The position numbers and the translations under genes are program-made. Under the pieces are notes generated by a model, which saw only the letters and a program-made list of their open reading frames with translations, was not told the DNA's origin and searched no databases. Shown one piece after another: positions 1 through 9,706 of a DNA stretch of 64,000 nucleotides; position 1 is the first letter of the stretch; each line of letters starts with the position of its first letter. Source of the stretch: Trichomonas vaginalis G3 (taxonomy: Eukaryota; Parabasalia; Trichomonadida; Trichomonadidae); contig NC_067206.1 in assembly GCF_026262505.1 (NCBI RefSeq), positions 8,212,879-8,276,878 on the forward strand, read 5' to 3'.

Positions 1-336
1 TAAGGCAAGATTCTTCCGAAATCTCTCATCGAATGAGAGACTTCGGAAGGACCTTGCCAAATCCTTGAACGCCAATATCCTTGGAACTGAGCTAGAACCA
101 GGGAGAAGTAGCATACTATAGAGCACGATGGTAATCTCGGAAATGCTTATATCGCCCCAAGCACAATATTTAAGAAGTCTAACTCATATATACAAGAAGT
201 CAGGCTGAATAGATATTGTGCATATGGTTTGCAGAACTCTCATGATATTGAAAATTCATGTTATCCCAAAAAAGGTGACACTTTGGGTGTATCATCCATC
301 CCAGGGATGCAAAAATCACATCACCTTGGATCTATA
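1..336. mobile_element. 3' end of hairpin-bearing TIR transposon, inserted in a capsid gene
   Basis: This stretch is nearly identical to 18900-19235, the right end of the complete copy at 17644-19235. It ends in GGATCTATA, the inverted-repeat terminus, followed by ATTATGT, which fits a 7-bp target duplication because the uninterrupted capsid gene elsewhere in the window reads ACTATTATGT at that point. The first 60 bases form a strong hairpin with stems of about 20 nt around a CTCTCATCGAATGAGAG loop region. No coding capacity is seen. The left part of the element lies outside the window. Confidence 0.85.
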
Positions 337-806
337 ATTATGTTAATTTTGAGAACCCTAAGTTTAAATATCTTCAGCTTTCCATGGGAGCTTATGGAAA
401 TATGCCTGCAGAACCTGAAAAATCATATGGACCTGTATTTTATGAAATGGTTGCGAACGCTTGCAATACAAACAATGATATGATAGGATTTAATGAAGAT
501 GTTATGAGGTCATTGGTGGATGATGGTAGTGTGGAACATAAATGGGATAGCTATGACAACACACATTTCTTATGTGGTTTTCCAACAGAAGTGGACTTTT
601 GCTTCCAGCAAGGTCAAACTTCAACAGCTCCAATAACATACAAATTGTCTGTTAAAGGACCTATTGAACTAGCAACTGAAAATGTACCAAAGCCACTTAT
701 TGGATTTATGAGGGATTGTTGCTTTGCCATTCAGGTGCGTGCTAATGGCATCCCAATAATAAGATTAGATGACTATAACTTAGCCGCGGACGACAGTGAG
801 GAATAA
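337..806 (+). pseudogene. Polinton major capsid protein, 3' part (A)
   Basis: This is the C-terminal part of the double-jelly-roll major capsid protein, nearly identical to the proteins at 27612-29079 and 32605-34183. The 5' part is cut off by the inserted hairpin transposon. The protein would build the trimeric capsomers of the virus-like particle. The family call rests on the gene's position in a Polinton gene set and on its similarity to the longer copies; the fold itself is inferred. Confidence 0.75.
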
Positions 807-835
807 AGGATGAACGTTTATTTTTAAAGCTATAA

Positions 836-1276
836 ATGAGTTCTTCATCAAGCTCTCGCGAACCTTCACCATCTATGAAACAAACTTTACCAAACGATTA
901 TGGAGCACCTATTGAATATTTCTTACGAGCTGCACAATGGCAAAGAGCAGTCTCACCAAGGTTAGGTGTTCCACCAGCTCCTGTCAAAAATAGCATTTGG
1001 TCAAGTCCTTATATAAGATATGGTCTCCCACTAGGTTTGATAGCTACAGCAGGAGCAGTTATGATGTTGAAAAGAAATAAAGCAAATGTTGTAAATAATA
1101 CTGAAGTAGCTGAAGTTAAACAAACTCCAACACCTTCACAAGCAAAACCTTCAATGACTCCTGAACCTATGGAAGTACAAACTCCTGTTCAAAAGTCAAC
1201 TCCTAAACCGACTCCAACATTTAAACTAGAACCTACTCCTCAAATAAATCGTAAAACTCCTGCGTTTCCTTACTGA
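836..1276 (+). CDS. Single-pass membrane, proline-rich virion-associated protein (A)
   Basis: A 146-residue protein starting 30 nt after the capsid gene. It has a Ser-rich N-terminus, one probable membrane segment at about residues 60-80 (GLPLGLIATAGAVMML followed by KR), and a Pro/Thr-rich C-terminal tail with repeated TP pairs. The same gene follows the capsid gene in all copies seen here (32136-32574 and 40899-41339), so it is probably a minor virion or membrane-interacting protein. I do not recognise a named family. Confidence 0.7.
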   Translation: MSSSSSSREPSPSMKQTLPNDYGAPIEYFLRAAQWQRAVSPRLGVPPAPVKNSIWSSPYIRYGLPLGLIATAGAVMMLKRNKANVVNNTEVAEVKQTPTPSQAKPSMTPEPMEVQTPVQKSTPKPTPTFKLEPTPQINRKTPAFPY

Positions 1277-1324
1277 AAAAATAACGTTATTTTTATTTAA
1301 TATTAAAATTTTTATTTGATTGAA

Positions 1325-1561
1325 ATGACGACTAAAGTCACTGAAGCAATGAAACAAAAGTTTTTGGTAGAATACATTAAATCAGGAACTATTCCAGAAG
1401 GTTTTTACATTCATACTATGAAGGATGGTAGAGTTCAGTTTAGAAAGATAAAGCAACCATTAGATAAAGAAGGAATTTTGAGAAAGATTAAACTTCATGA
1501 AGACAACATTGCTGAACTTAAGAAGAAGCTAGAAGAGTTGGAGAAAGGAAGAGAGTTATAA
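1325..1561 (+). CDS. Small C-terminal coiled-coil protein (A)
   Basis: A protein of 78 residues starting at ATG 1325. The N-terminal half is basic. The C-terminal half (from about residue 50) is a heptad-like coiled coil rich in Lys, Glu and Leu (IAELKKKLEELEK). Homologues lie at the same place in the other copies (31850-32087 and 40616-40852), between the membrane protein and the TIR. Function is unknown; oligomerisation is likely. Confidence 0.65.
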   Translation: MTTKVTEAMKQKFLVEYIKSGTIPEGFYIHTMKDGRVQFRKIKQPLDKEGILRKIKLHEDNIAELKKKLEELEKGREL

Positions 1562-1576
1562 AGCAATGAATTCAAC

Positions 1577-1625
1577 AGGGTAGAAATGAGGTTAGAAATC
1601 GGGTTAGATATACCCATCTACCCTA
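1577..1625. repeat. Intergenic palindrome of the TTAGAT/ACCC family
   Basis: GGGTAGA, a slightly degenerate GGGTTAGATATACCC core and CTACCC form nested inverted repeats 16 nt after a stop codon. It belongs to a family of about 16 copies between genes of these elements (see findings). Confidence 0.6.
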
Positions 1626-2254
1626 AATTTATTTTTGTGCTATGTTTTCATACGTGTGAGGGTGGTGATATCATTTATTTTTAAGTTTATTTTTTATTTT
1701 ATTTTTATTTTATTTTTATATAAATGACGAAAACTATTGAGATAACAAACTACAACGGTCATGAGTTCAAGAACTTGTTCTTCGTTCCTCGTGAAAATAC
1801 ATTCTATCAGATACGAGGGAGAAAGGGTAAAGTTAGTTTGAGCGTTTACGACAACAAACATAATGGGAGATATATAAAAGCAATAGATACAAACGGTAAG
1901 CGTGTTTCATTAGCTTTGTCAAAACTTACTAACATTTATTTTGACAGTGACTTTGACTCTGACGATTTGAGTGACAGCAGCGATAGTGAAAAATATGAAC
2001 TGTTGTGTGAAGCAAAGCAATGGGAAGAGTTGCAATACTTTGTAAATGAGAACTTTTATTTTTTACAGTAGTAAAGTCGTTAGTGAAAACGTTAGTGAGG
2101 TGAAGTGGTTGGCGGCTTTGTAAATATTTAAGGTTAAATTAATATTGCGTTTGTGTTGTAAAATATACGTTAGCGGTTTTGTAAAGTATCAAATTCACAT
2201 ATAATGGGTAAGGAGGCGCGCAGTGCCTCCGTACCCAAGATATGTATACTAACT
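1610..2254. repeat. Polinton A right terminal inverted repeat
   Basis: About 645 bp match, in inverted orientation, the left end of Polinton B (6445 to about 7090). Shared stretches include the outer end ATACTAACT, the GCGCGCAGTGCCTCC block, a run that reads TTTACAAAACCGC on the other strand, and a whole small gene. The inner limit is set where similarity to B stops near the palindrome. Confidence 0.75.
1724..2071 (+). CDS. TIR-borne acidic protein with HNH-associated domain (A)
   Basis: A 115-residue protein lying inside the TIR and reading toward the element's end. Residues about 5-70 (from IEITNYNGHEFKNLFF) resemble the C-terminal domain of the HNH endonuclease at 35887-36456 (IEVKTYGKHEFDDLYY). 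The rest is a strongly acidic Asp/Ser tail followed by a short hydrophobic end. Copies lie at 6662-6982, 31371-31697 and 40148-40472. It may be a stand-alone DNA-binding domain; that is inference. Confidence 0.7.
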   Translation: MTKTIEITNYNGHEFKNLFFVPRENTFYQIRGRKGKVSLSVYDNKHNGRYIKAIDTNGKRVSLALSKLTNIYFDSDFDSDDLSDSSDSEKYELLCEAKQWEELQYFVNENFYFLQ

Positions 2255-4440
2255 ATGAATGTTCGATTCTATATTCCTCTCTCAGACATCAACGAACTTA
2301 AAAAGAAGATTGAAGAACTTGAAATTGAAATAAAAGGAGACCGAGAAACGTTTTGAGTTAAATTTAATCAAGATATTCGAAAACAAATTTACAAAAGATC
2401 ATTTGAAACTGATGTTCAGGTATTCCCGTATACAGGAACCGGAAAAATGCATATGTATAAAGCCTACCTAGAAGACTTAGACGCAATAAAGGATGAAATG
2501 CGCAGAAGTCTGTTGAATAAGAATATTGGAAGAAAAACAAAGGAAATAGAAGAAGACAACGATGATCACCAAGACAGAACTTACTGGAATACAGAATTTC
2601 CGGAACATGTTCCTGAATTTACAAGAAATATTATACATACTATTATGGAAAACATTTGTAGAAAAGATAAAAGAGGTTATAGATATGGAGGTGAAAGTGA
2701 ATTGGTAGATTTGGCATTCTTAATACATAGCAAATCACCAGCAGCATATGATGTTCTCTTGGAATTTTGTTTACCTTTCCTACGCCTGTAACATTGTACA
2801 ATAGGTTTCATGAAGACATAATGAATATGAAACAGTTTGTTAAACATGCTGAGCTCATTCCGCGAATGTTAGAAAGCATGAACTATCACGTAGAAAATAC
2901 ACCTGAATATGAATGGGCAATAGCAATAGATGCAGTTGCACTCTCTACCCGGTCCTCTAAAGACCAAAAAGGTCCTGTTGATGAAAATGGAGAAGAAATC
3001 AAATACTTATTCATATTTCTTGGTATGCCCCTAAATTTTGATGCGCCAAATGTTATATTACATGTTATAGAACATGCCAATGGGTTTGCATGTGGAATTA
3101 TCCATGAAATTGATGCAGCAATCGAAGAAATACGAAAGCACTTAAGAGTTAGAGTCATCATTACTGATGGAGATCCCGGATATGATAAGCATCAAGATGA
3201 ATTTATTAATGAAATTTTGCAAGGTAATGATCCCGAAGAAATATTTAAAAGAGCTACTGCTATCTTAAAGAAAGGAGATCAAGTTGTATGGATTAATGAT
3301 CTCATACATATGTCAAAACTTGAACGTACCAGATTACTCGATGCAACACTTAAGCTTTTAGTTCATCCATCTGATCTGAATACAATTGTTGATGTTAACA
3401 AGATCAGAGATGCAATTGAATTAGGTGATGCTCTTAATGATACTTCACCTCTGGGAAGGATAAAAGATAAATATCCGATCACAATATTTTCAATTAGAGC
3501 TGTAAAGGCGCTTCTAGAAAAAAACTATTATAATGAAGCATTATTCATAGCTCCACTTGCATTCTGGTATGAAAGCATACGAAATGAGGCATTTAATGCT
3601 GACACAAGATGTCAAATGATGTGGTTTGCATATCTGCTCTTGGTACATCATTGCATTCAAATGAGAGACCGTCACATTAAGACAAATCTTGGTGTTGTCA
3701 AAATAGACGGAAACATTTATCCGGTCTATTATATGGGAACTTGGGAAGTTGTAAAGCATCTTACAGCAACAATCATTTGTTTCCAATATTTTTTCAGTAT
3801 TAATTCAACATTTTTCAATTTTTCTCATTTGACAACCATGACGGAAGGACATTTGAATGGTTTACTTCGCGTCATGGCTCATTTTAAGTATGATTTGTCA
3901 ACAACCGAAACATCTATTGCAGAATGTAATTTAACACTCAAAATTCATAAAAAATACGATATTGACTGGAAAACCCATTCACGTGACTATCAAGCTGGTA
4001 TTACATTTGAAGACATTTACACAATGCGTCAAGATTCACGTCAATATGAAATGTGCAAAGAATATGCACATGCTTTGTTATCCAAATGTGGATTTAGATA
4101 TAATAGTAATTCCAGCGTTGATGTATTGCTTAGTTGGGTGAATGAAATTAATCAATTTCACTCAAAAATTTTAATGTCAACACATATATCAAATCCAATT
4201 TCAGGTTATAGTATTTTTTCACGTTTATCTGTCAAAAAAGATGTTTTTGACAACCCAACCAAAAAAAATCACGCAAGAAAGGATTAAACGATTTAGATCC
4301 TCATAATGACAAATCTGATCCTCTTGAAAATGATCCATTATATGAAGAAAGCCATATTGCTCAATTATTCCCAGAAAATGTCATTTTACCATCAAATTTT
4401 GCCAAGAAGGCAAACAAATTCAGCGATTGTAAATTCTAAA
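2255..4440 (+). pseudogene. Broken DDE-type DNA transposase (P-element-like arrangement, tentative)
   Basis: The reading begins with ATG directly at the outer end of Polinton A. An in-frame TGA lies at 2354. Frame shifts are needed near 2770 and in the A-run at about 4260 to follow the protein to its end at 4440. Candidate catalytic acids lie in AIAIDAV, VIITDGDPGYD and MTEGHLNG, and a NDLIHMSKLERTRLL stretch recalls the D-H-K-R region between acids in P-like transposases. The C-terminus ends KKANKFSDCKF. The family is uncertain: P, MULE and Kolobok remain possible. Polinton A appears to have inserted at or near its 5' end. Confidence 0.6.
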
Positions 4441-4549
4441 TTGAATGAGAAAAATGAAATAATACTAAGCATAATACAATATTCTAGATTTAATTATAAT
4501 TAGGAAAAAGTTAGTTTTGAGAGTACTTTTCATAGGCATATAGAATGAA

Positions 4550-5468
4550 ATCTTCTGAAAAATAATATCACATAAACTCATATTATTTTCTAATATATAA
4601 CTATTTTATATAAAAATCAAATTCAATGATCTTAAAAGCGAAGGATAAACCTCAAAATTTACGAATATAATGAGTGGGAATATAATGCTTATCTATCATA
4701 AAACCATATGAAATATCAATTTTTGCTTTACGCCTAATTTTTGACGACAATTAGCAAAAAATGTTAAATGTTAACACTCAGTCCATTTGAATATGAAAAA
4801 GAAAATTGACTTTGATTAAATGTTTTTATTTATCATGCAATTCTTCTTGCGACCAAAGATTTGAATAAAACTTCAAAAAATAAGATAGCTTAAAAAATAA
4901 TATACGGTAGTGTTTACTAATAGATGAATAGTATATAAATTCTATTAAAATGGATTTGATCCAAAAAAATATAAAACCAAAAATAATTGTTATAATTTAA
5001 ATGAAGAAGTAATTTTAAACGATTTTATTTATGATCAAATTTTATATATTTTTTTGGATTAAATCCATTTTAATAGAATTTATATACTATTCATATATTA
5101 GTAAACACTACCGTATATTATTTTTTAAGCTATCTTATTTTTTGAAGTTTTATTCAAATCTTTGGTCGCAAGAAGAATTGCATGATAAATAAAAACATTT
5201 AATCAAAGTCAATTTTCTTTTTCATATTCAAATGGACTGAGTGTTAACATTTAACATTTTTTGCTAATTGTCGTCAAAAATTAGGCGTAAAGCAAAAATT
5301 GATATTTCATATGGTTTTATGATAGATAAGCATTATATTCCCACTCATTATATTCGTAAATTTTGAGGTTTATCCTTCGCTTTTAAGATCATTGAATTTG
5401 ATTTTTATATAAAATAGTTATATATTAGAAAATAATATGAGTTTATGTGATATTATTTTTCAGAAGAT
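4550..5468. repeat. Long near-perfect palindrome (arms about 420 bp)
   Basis: The left arm (4550 to about 4977) is the reverse complement of the right arm (about 5042-5468), with a spacer of about 65 bp. For example ATCTTCTGAAAAATAATATC at the left end is mirrored by GATATTATTTTTCAGAAGAT at the right end. The arms are AT-rich and hold no convincing gene. It could be a foldback transposon, the remains of long terminal repeats of the neighbouring transposase element, or a head-to-head joining artefact. Confidence 0.9.
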
Positions 5469-6444
5469 TTTGTGTTCTTCTTCAAAATTTTATTTTTTTA
5501 TTAAAAAGAATCTTTACAAAATATACATTTACTTTAATTAATATTTAAAAACGTGCTCTATCAAAAGTTCCAAAAATTCAATATTTTAGCTTTTCTGAGG
5601 TGTCACTTTTGATGAATTTCTGTTTACAACAGAACAACCTGTAATTAAAATTGAATTCCTCTTAAAATTTAATCCATACGTTAATTTTTAATTTGCTCGG
5701 CGAATGCCGAGCTTCCCTACTTCTCTTGTCATTCCTTCAAAAACTCTAATCTCATCGCACTTACAAACATCATGATTTGATGTATTGTCGAGAAATCTTA
5801 GACTTGTTTGTCATTTGATTATAGCATTTGAAAGTCATCTCGAAAATCGATTAACAAGACAATTTCCCAAACATCTACATACAAGTAGATGATGGTAAAC
5901 CCATTAGAGTTGTTTTGCTATGATTCCTCCAATCTTATGATGAGAAAAATCATATCAAAACAGCTCTAATCGAACATTCTACACAGCTTAGCATCCAGCT
6001 AGTTCCAAGTAATGCGATTACAACATCAACGGCCAAAGCCTTTCAGAGTCCTTTAATCATTTCTTTTCATCTCAATGTGAAGTGGCCCCAAACGAACTAC
6101 AAGCTGACGTTACAACGCATTACAACCCGGTTAATACGAGCATATACATTAGAGCTGCTTTGTTATGATCTCCCTCATCAATTGATGAGAGATCTCATTA
6201 TGAAGCAGCTCCAATCGAACTAAAAACCTACATACAAATGAGTGAAAACAAACTCATTAGAGTTGTGTTGCTTTGATTTCTCTCATCAGAAGATGAGAGA
6301 TACCAGAACAAAACAACTCTAATCAAACTTTCTACACAACTCAGCACAGTATCAATGCAAAGTAATGCGTCTGTATCGTTAACAAGCAAAGTTGTTTCGG
6401 GTCCTTCCATTTTGGAAGAATTCGGAACAACTTTGCGAATTGAT
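5469..6444. repeat. AT-rich spacer with imperfect hairpin repeats
   Basis: No gene is seen. From about 5905 there are at least three hairpins of 65-75 nt with related outer arms (TTAGAGTTGTTTTG paired with CAAAACAGCTCTAAT, at about 5908-5975, 6149-6215 and 6258-6335). A fourth of another sequence lies at about 6388-6436 (AGTTGTTTCGG with a GAACAACTTTGC arm). They recall hairpins at 1-58 and 18682-18960. Confidence 0.65.
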
Positions 6445-7090
6445 AGTTAGTATACCTAAGTCGTGTACTGTGGCACTGCGCGCCTCCGTACACAACTTAG
6501 CGGTTTTGACACTTTACGAAACCGTTAATGTATATTTTACAACACAAACACAAACACCAACTTAACCTTAAATATTTATAAAGCCGCCAACCACTTCACC
6601 TCACTAATGAAAAAATAAACGTTTTCACAAACGACTTCACTAATGTAAAAAATAAACGTTCTCACTTACAAAAGTATTGCAACTCCTCCCATTGCTGTGC
6701 TTCACATAACAGCTCATAATCTTCTGACTCACTTTCTTCTTCATATAGGTCAAAATCACTGTCAAAATGAATGTTAGTAAGTTTTGACAAAGCTAATGAA
6801 ACACGTTTACCGTTTGTATCGTATGCTTGTATAAACTTTCCATTCTTCATTCCTTCATAAACGCTCAAACTAACTTTACCCTTTCTCCCTCGTATCTGAT
6901 AGAATGTATTTTCACGAGGAACGAAGAACAAATTCTTGAACTCATGACCGTTGTAGTTTGTTATCTCAATAGTTTTCGTCATTTACATCCAAATAAAAAT
7001 TTTCAGTAAAATAATAAAATAAACTTAAAAATTAATGATATCACCACCCTCACACGTATGAAAACATAGCACAAAAATAAATTTAGGTGA
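6445..7090. repeat. Polinton B left terminal inverted repeat
   Basis: The outer end reads AGTTAGTATAC, preceded by host-side GAATTGAT. It matches the inverted right end of Polinton A over about 645 bp, including the small gene at 6662-6982. Similarity fades inside the palindrome at about 7090-7130. Confidence 0.75.
6662..6982 (-). CDS. TIR-borne acidic protein with HNH-associated domain (B)
   Basis: A 106-residue homologue of the protein at 1724-2071, nearly identical over the first 40 residues (IEITNYNGHEFKNLFF) with a Glu/Ser-rich acidic tail. It also reads outward, toward the element's tip. Because A's copy is at a right end and this one at a left end, the gene seems to be part of the TIR and so present twice per element. 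Function is unknown; it shares its core domain with the HNH endonuclease at 35887-36456. Confidence 0.7.
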   Translation of the reverse strand: MTKTIEITNYNGHEFKNLFFVPRENTFYQIRGRKGKVSLSVYEGMKNGKFIQAYDTNGKRVSLALSKLTNIHFDSDFDLYEEESESEDYELLCEAQQWEELQYFCK

Positions 7091-7132
7091 AGTGGTGAGA
7101 TCTCACCTCTTTTTTCACCTGTTTTTTCACCC
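7085..7132. repeat. Intergenic palindrome (GGTGAGATCTCACC core)
   Basis: AGGTGAAGTGGTGAGATCTC followed by ACC and two TTTTTTCACC copies. It lies between the stop of the minus-strand gene at 7172 and the next minus-strand gene. Confidence 0.7.
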
Positions 7133-7171
7133 TAGCCGCAAAGCGGCTGACCCTTTGGGTCGTTGAATTCA

Positions 7172-7696
7172 TTACTTTATAACTCTCTTCCTTGGTTTCT
7201 TTTTAGTTGCTTTCTTCACGTCTGTCTCCAGCTTAACTGTCTTTCTTCTTCGTCCGTAATGATACCAGTTACTTCCACCAGTCAATGGGTCAAATGGTCT
7301 TTCGTAAGGGTTTCCATACATTCCATAGGGACCATACGGAAGAACTACTGGTGGAGAAGAAACATTTTCTTTAGTTCCATCGACTCTATTTAAATGCATT
7401 GTTTCACCTTTCATCTGGTCATTAAAGTCTTTTGCATGTTTTGCAAACTCATCGTCCTTTCCTAAAGCATTTTCTGACTCAGTCGCAACCAAATTGGATG
7501 CTTTATTTATGAGCCCTATTTTATTTAATCTTAACTTCTTTGCAACCCAGCCTCCAATCTTTCCTTTATTTGCATCTAATGTCTTCGAAACTCTTCCTCC
7601 ACTCATTTTATTTACTGCGTCATAAGCCCCAAGTGCTTTTGCTCCAAATGCTAATGCTTTTGTTCCCATTGCGCCTAAAGCTGCCCAAGCTACCAT
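7172..7696 (-). CDS. Basic Gly/Ala-rich putative core or minor virion protein
   Basis: A 174-residue protein. The N-terminal 30 residues are Ala/Gly-rich and amphipathic (AALGAMGTKALAFGAKALGA). The middle is charged, then a Pro/Tyr/Gly-rich stretch (PYGPYGMYGNPY), and the C-terminus is very basic (KKATKKKPRKRVIK). The design, an amphipathic start plus a basic tail, recalls adenovirus-type core and minor proteins that bind DNA or disturb membranes, but no homology is claimed. It is the first internal gene after the left TIR in B. Confidence 0.6.
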   Translation of the reverse strand: MVAWAALGAMGTKALAFGAKALGAYDAVNKMSGGRVSKTLDANKGKIGGWVAKKLRLNKIGLINKASNLVATESENALGKDDEFAKHAKDFNDQMKGETMHLNRVDGTKENVSSPPVVLPYGPYGMYGNPYERPFDPLTGGSNWYHYGRRRKTVKLETDVKKATKKKPRKRVIK

Positions 7697-7722
7697 TTAC
7701 ACCATATTAAAATCATCTCTCT

Positions 7723-7920
7723 TCAATTTATCTCATAAAAGTTCTCTTTACTGGAGAAAGTCAATGAAACATAAACATTCTCACGGGCTTCGCCCTCACC
7801 GCTTTGCGGTCTATCTAACTTCTTTCTTATATCATCTATACGCTTCAAAATGTCTGAACAATTGCTAACATCTTCTACAACAGTTATTTCATCATGAATG
7901 ACCTTCAAGAACAAGCTCAT
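7723..7920 (-). CDS. Small unknown protein
   Basis: A 65-residue protein (MSLFLKVIHDEITVVEDV) whose start abuts the stop of the next minus-strand gene, which suggests joint expression. It has a short predicted helix (CSDILKRIDDIRKKLD). The upstream bases hold the motif GATGATTTTAATTGCATATT before the ATG, as the gene at 7172 also does (GATGATTTTAATATGG). No family recognised. Confidence 0.5.
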   Translation of the reverse strand: MSLFLKVIHDEITVVEDVSNCSDILKRIDDIRKKLDRPQSGEGEARENVYVSLTFSSKENFYEIN

Positions 7921-8802
7921 TTAATATGCAATTAAAATCATCTCAATAATGAGTCCATCCTTTCCATCTTTAGGTAGCACAACATCTTTCATTGAAGAAG
8001 GTTCGACAAGTCTTATGTTAAACTTACTGACAAAGTTTGTTATACTATAATGCTTCGGCGGCGAATACATGTAGTTTGAAAGACATAATATAGATTCTTC
8101 AGCAAATTCACTTATACTGGATTTTATAACAATGTTCTCACGAGACCAAATACCACCAATTGACAATCTTGTAAGCAATCCTGCTGAACCTTCTACTGTA
8201 AACGTCGATGGTAACATTCCACGAAGGTCATCTATTGACATCTTTGAGTCACTGAATTTAAATATTTTCTTAAAGCAATCGTCATTATCTAACCATGCAA
8301 TAGCTTTGAAGTTTTCATTCGAATATACATCTGCTTCATTAAATGTAAAACCTGACTTCTTTGCAGAGATGACTTTAAAATCTATTGAGTTTGTTTCAAA
8401 ATTATATGCTATGGTAACTTCTGAAGGTAATGGATGCCCTTCCGCAGTCAGTTGTTCTCTCACTACCGTTTGAAGCTTTGTGTTAAAAACTTTCATGTCA
8501 TCTCCTGTGTCTAGGTTCACATACACAGCAATAGGAAAACTATCTTGCTTCTTTGTCTCATCATTATATCTCAAAACATTAAAGTTCTTCAATAATATTG
8601 TCCTTCCTGCTGGAATACTTCTAACTTGTCTTATTTCAATAGCTTTCTCACCTCCTACATACTCTACCCAGTGTCTTGGATATTCATAAGTATACTGACT
8701 TTCTTGAATTTTGGTTGGTTTCATCATAACGTGTTCATAGTATATCTTTATACTCTTGTCAGTTAGACTCGGTGCTATGTTCTGAATATTTCTGACTTGC
8801 AT
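7921..8802 (-). CDS. Minor capsid/penton-like protein, paralogue 1
   Basis: A 293-residue protein starting at 8802 (MQVRNIQNIAPSL). It shares a spaced pattern with the proteins at 25949-26807, 34979-35836 and 50326-51186: an aromatic-Pro-x-x-Trp motif near the start (YEYPRHWVEY), and near the end IWSRENIVIKSSIS and DGLIIEMILIA, matching IWDRKQAILYSNLS and DCLYIEAQLL. It is probably a beta-rich minor virion protein such as a penton. It is divergent from the ATPase gene, with starts only 16 nt apart. The family assignment is inferred from Polinton context. Confidence 0.6.
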   Translation of the reverse strand: MQVRNIQNIAPSLTDKSIKIYYEHVMMKPTKIQESQYTYEYPRHWVEYVGGEKAIEIRQVRSIPAGRTILLKNFNVLRYNDETKKQDSFPIAVYVNLDTGDDMKVFNTKLQTVVREQLTAEGHPLPSEVTIAYNFETNSIDFKVISAKKSGFTFNEADVYSNENFKAIAWLDNDDCFKKIFKFSDSKMSIDDLRGMLPSTFTVEGSAGLLTRLSIGGIWSRENIVIKSSISEFAEESILCLSNYMYSPPKHYSITNFVSKFNIRLVEPSSMKDVVLPKDGKDGLIIEMILIAY

Positions 8803-8818
8803 TTTTAATGGAGATAAA
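8803..8818. promoter_or_regulatory. Divergent start-proximal T-rich motif
   Basis: The 16 bases TTTTTAATGGAGATAA serve two diverging start codons. On the minus strand they read TTATCTCCATTAAAA before ATG, matching the TTTTTATC-type motif before many genes here. Confidence 0.45.
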
Positions 8819-9706
8819 ATGAAGCATTTAATACATGACGTAGATGAAGACATGAATGAAACTACAGACAAACTTAACTCTTCTCTCATTCTTCCTTTCA
8901 GTAAGGACTATGAGTTCTGTTCAAATGGTGTTTATTTCTATTGTGGAAAGATGGGTTCAGGTAAGACATTTAACCTCATTCGTCATATACTCATAACAGA
9001 ACGTTTAGGAAATGACTCATATTATGACCAAATCATTATATCAGCAACTTCAGACTCTATGGACTCAACAGCGAAAACATTTATGTCAAAAGTTCAAGCC
9101 TCTGTCGTTAAAGTTCCAGACAGTGAACTCATTGAATTTCTTCAACGTTACATTCGACGTAAGAGGAAATATTATGCCATCGTTGAATTTATACAGTCAG
9201 GAATGCAAAAGACTTCAGAAGAGATGGAAAGAATTATTGACAAACACCACTTACGTCAGTACTCAGGAGTTTACGATATGAAACGACTGACAAACTACAT
9301 TCTGTCAAAACTTTCAAAATACCCCTTCAAAAAGTATCCTTCAAACACTCTGCTCGTTTGTGACGACTTCGCCGGAAAAGGTTTAGTGTCAAAACCAGAC
9401 TCACCATTAGCTAACATCATAACTAAAGTCAGACATTACCACTTAACTGTAGCAATACTTATGCAAACATGGCGTTTTCTTGCTTTAAACATAAAACGTC
9501 TCATAACTGACTTCGTTATCTTTCAAGGTTTCTCACGTTATGACATTGAACTCATTTGGAAACAGTCAGGTATAACATTACCTTTTGAAGAAATTTGGGA
9601 AGCATATAAGTCTCTCATCTCTCCTCGTTCATACCTTGAGATTCATATCATGACTAATACCATTAAAGTCAAAAATATTCCATGGGAACGACCAACATTG
9701 TTTTAA
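8819..9706 (+). CDS. Genome-packaging ATPase (Polinton A32/FtsK-HerA type)
   Basis: A 295-residue P-loop ATPase that would pump DNA into the capsid. Walker A is GKMGSGKT at residues 43-50. Walker B is LLVCDDFAG at about 178-186, followed by a Q-containing sensor stretch (LMQTWRF). The length is normal for Polinton packaging ATPases. A homologue lies at 55472-56346 (APPGSGKT and LLILDDFA). It overlaps the next minus-strand gene tail to tail by 4 nt. Confidence 0.85.
   Translation: MKHLIHDVDEDMNETTDKLNSSLILPFSKDYEFCSNGVYFYCGKMGSGKTFNLIRHILITERLGNDSYYDQIIISATSDSMDSTAKTFMSKVQASVVKVPDSELIEFLQRYIRRKRKYYAIVEFIQSGMQKTSEEMERIIDKHHLRQYSGVYDMKRLTNYILSKLSKYPFKKYPSNTLLVCDDFAGKGLVSKPDSPLANIITKVRHYHLTVAILMQTWRFLALNIKRLITDFVIFQGFSRYDIELIWKQSGITLPFEEIWEAYKSLISPRSYLEIHIMTNTIKVKNIPWERPTLF

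Larger units (their letters stand above)
337..2254 (+). mobile_element. Polinton A, right end (fossil, partial)
   Basis: This is the right end of a Maverick/Polinton: the 3' part of the major capsid gene, three small genes and a TIR whose outer end reads ATACTAACT at 2246-2254. The same gene order next to a TIR is seen in the copies at 31154-34183 and 39921-41997. The element continues to the left of the window and its capsid gene is interrupted by the hairpin transposon at 1-336. It is close in sequence to the other copies, so it is fairly young. Confidence 0.85.

Noticed and set aside
2886-3161. Minus-strand frame inside the transposase
   Set aside because: Shadow of the plus-strand protein, which carries the recognisable motifs.
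8132-8689. Plus-strand frames opposite the minor capsid gene
   Set aside because: Shadows; the minus-strand gene has motifs shared with its paralogues.
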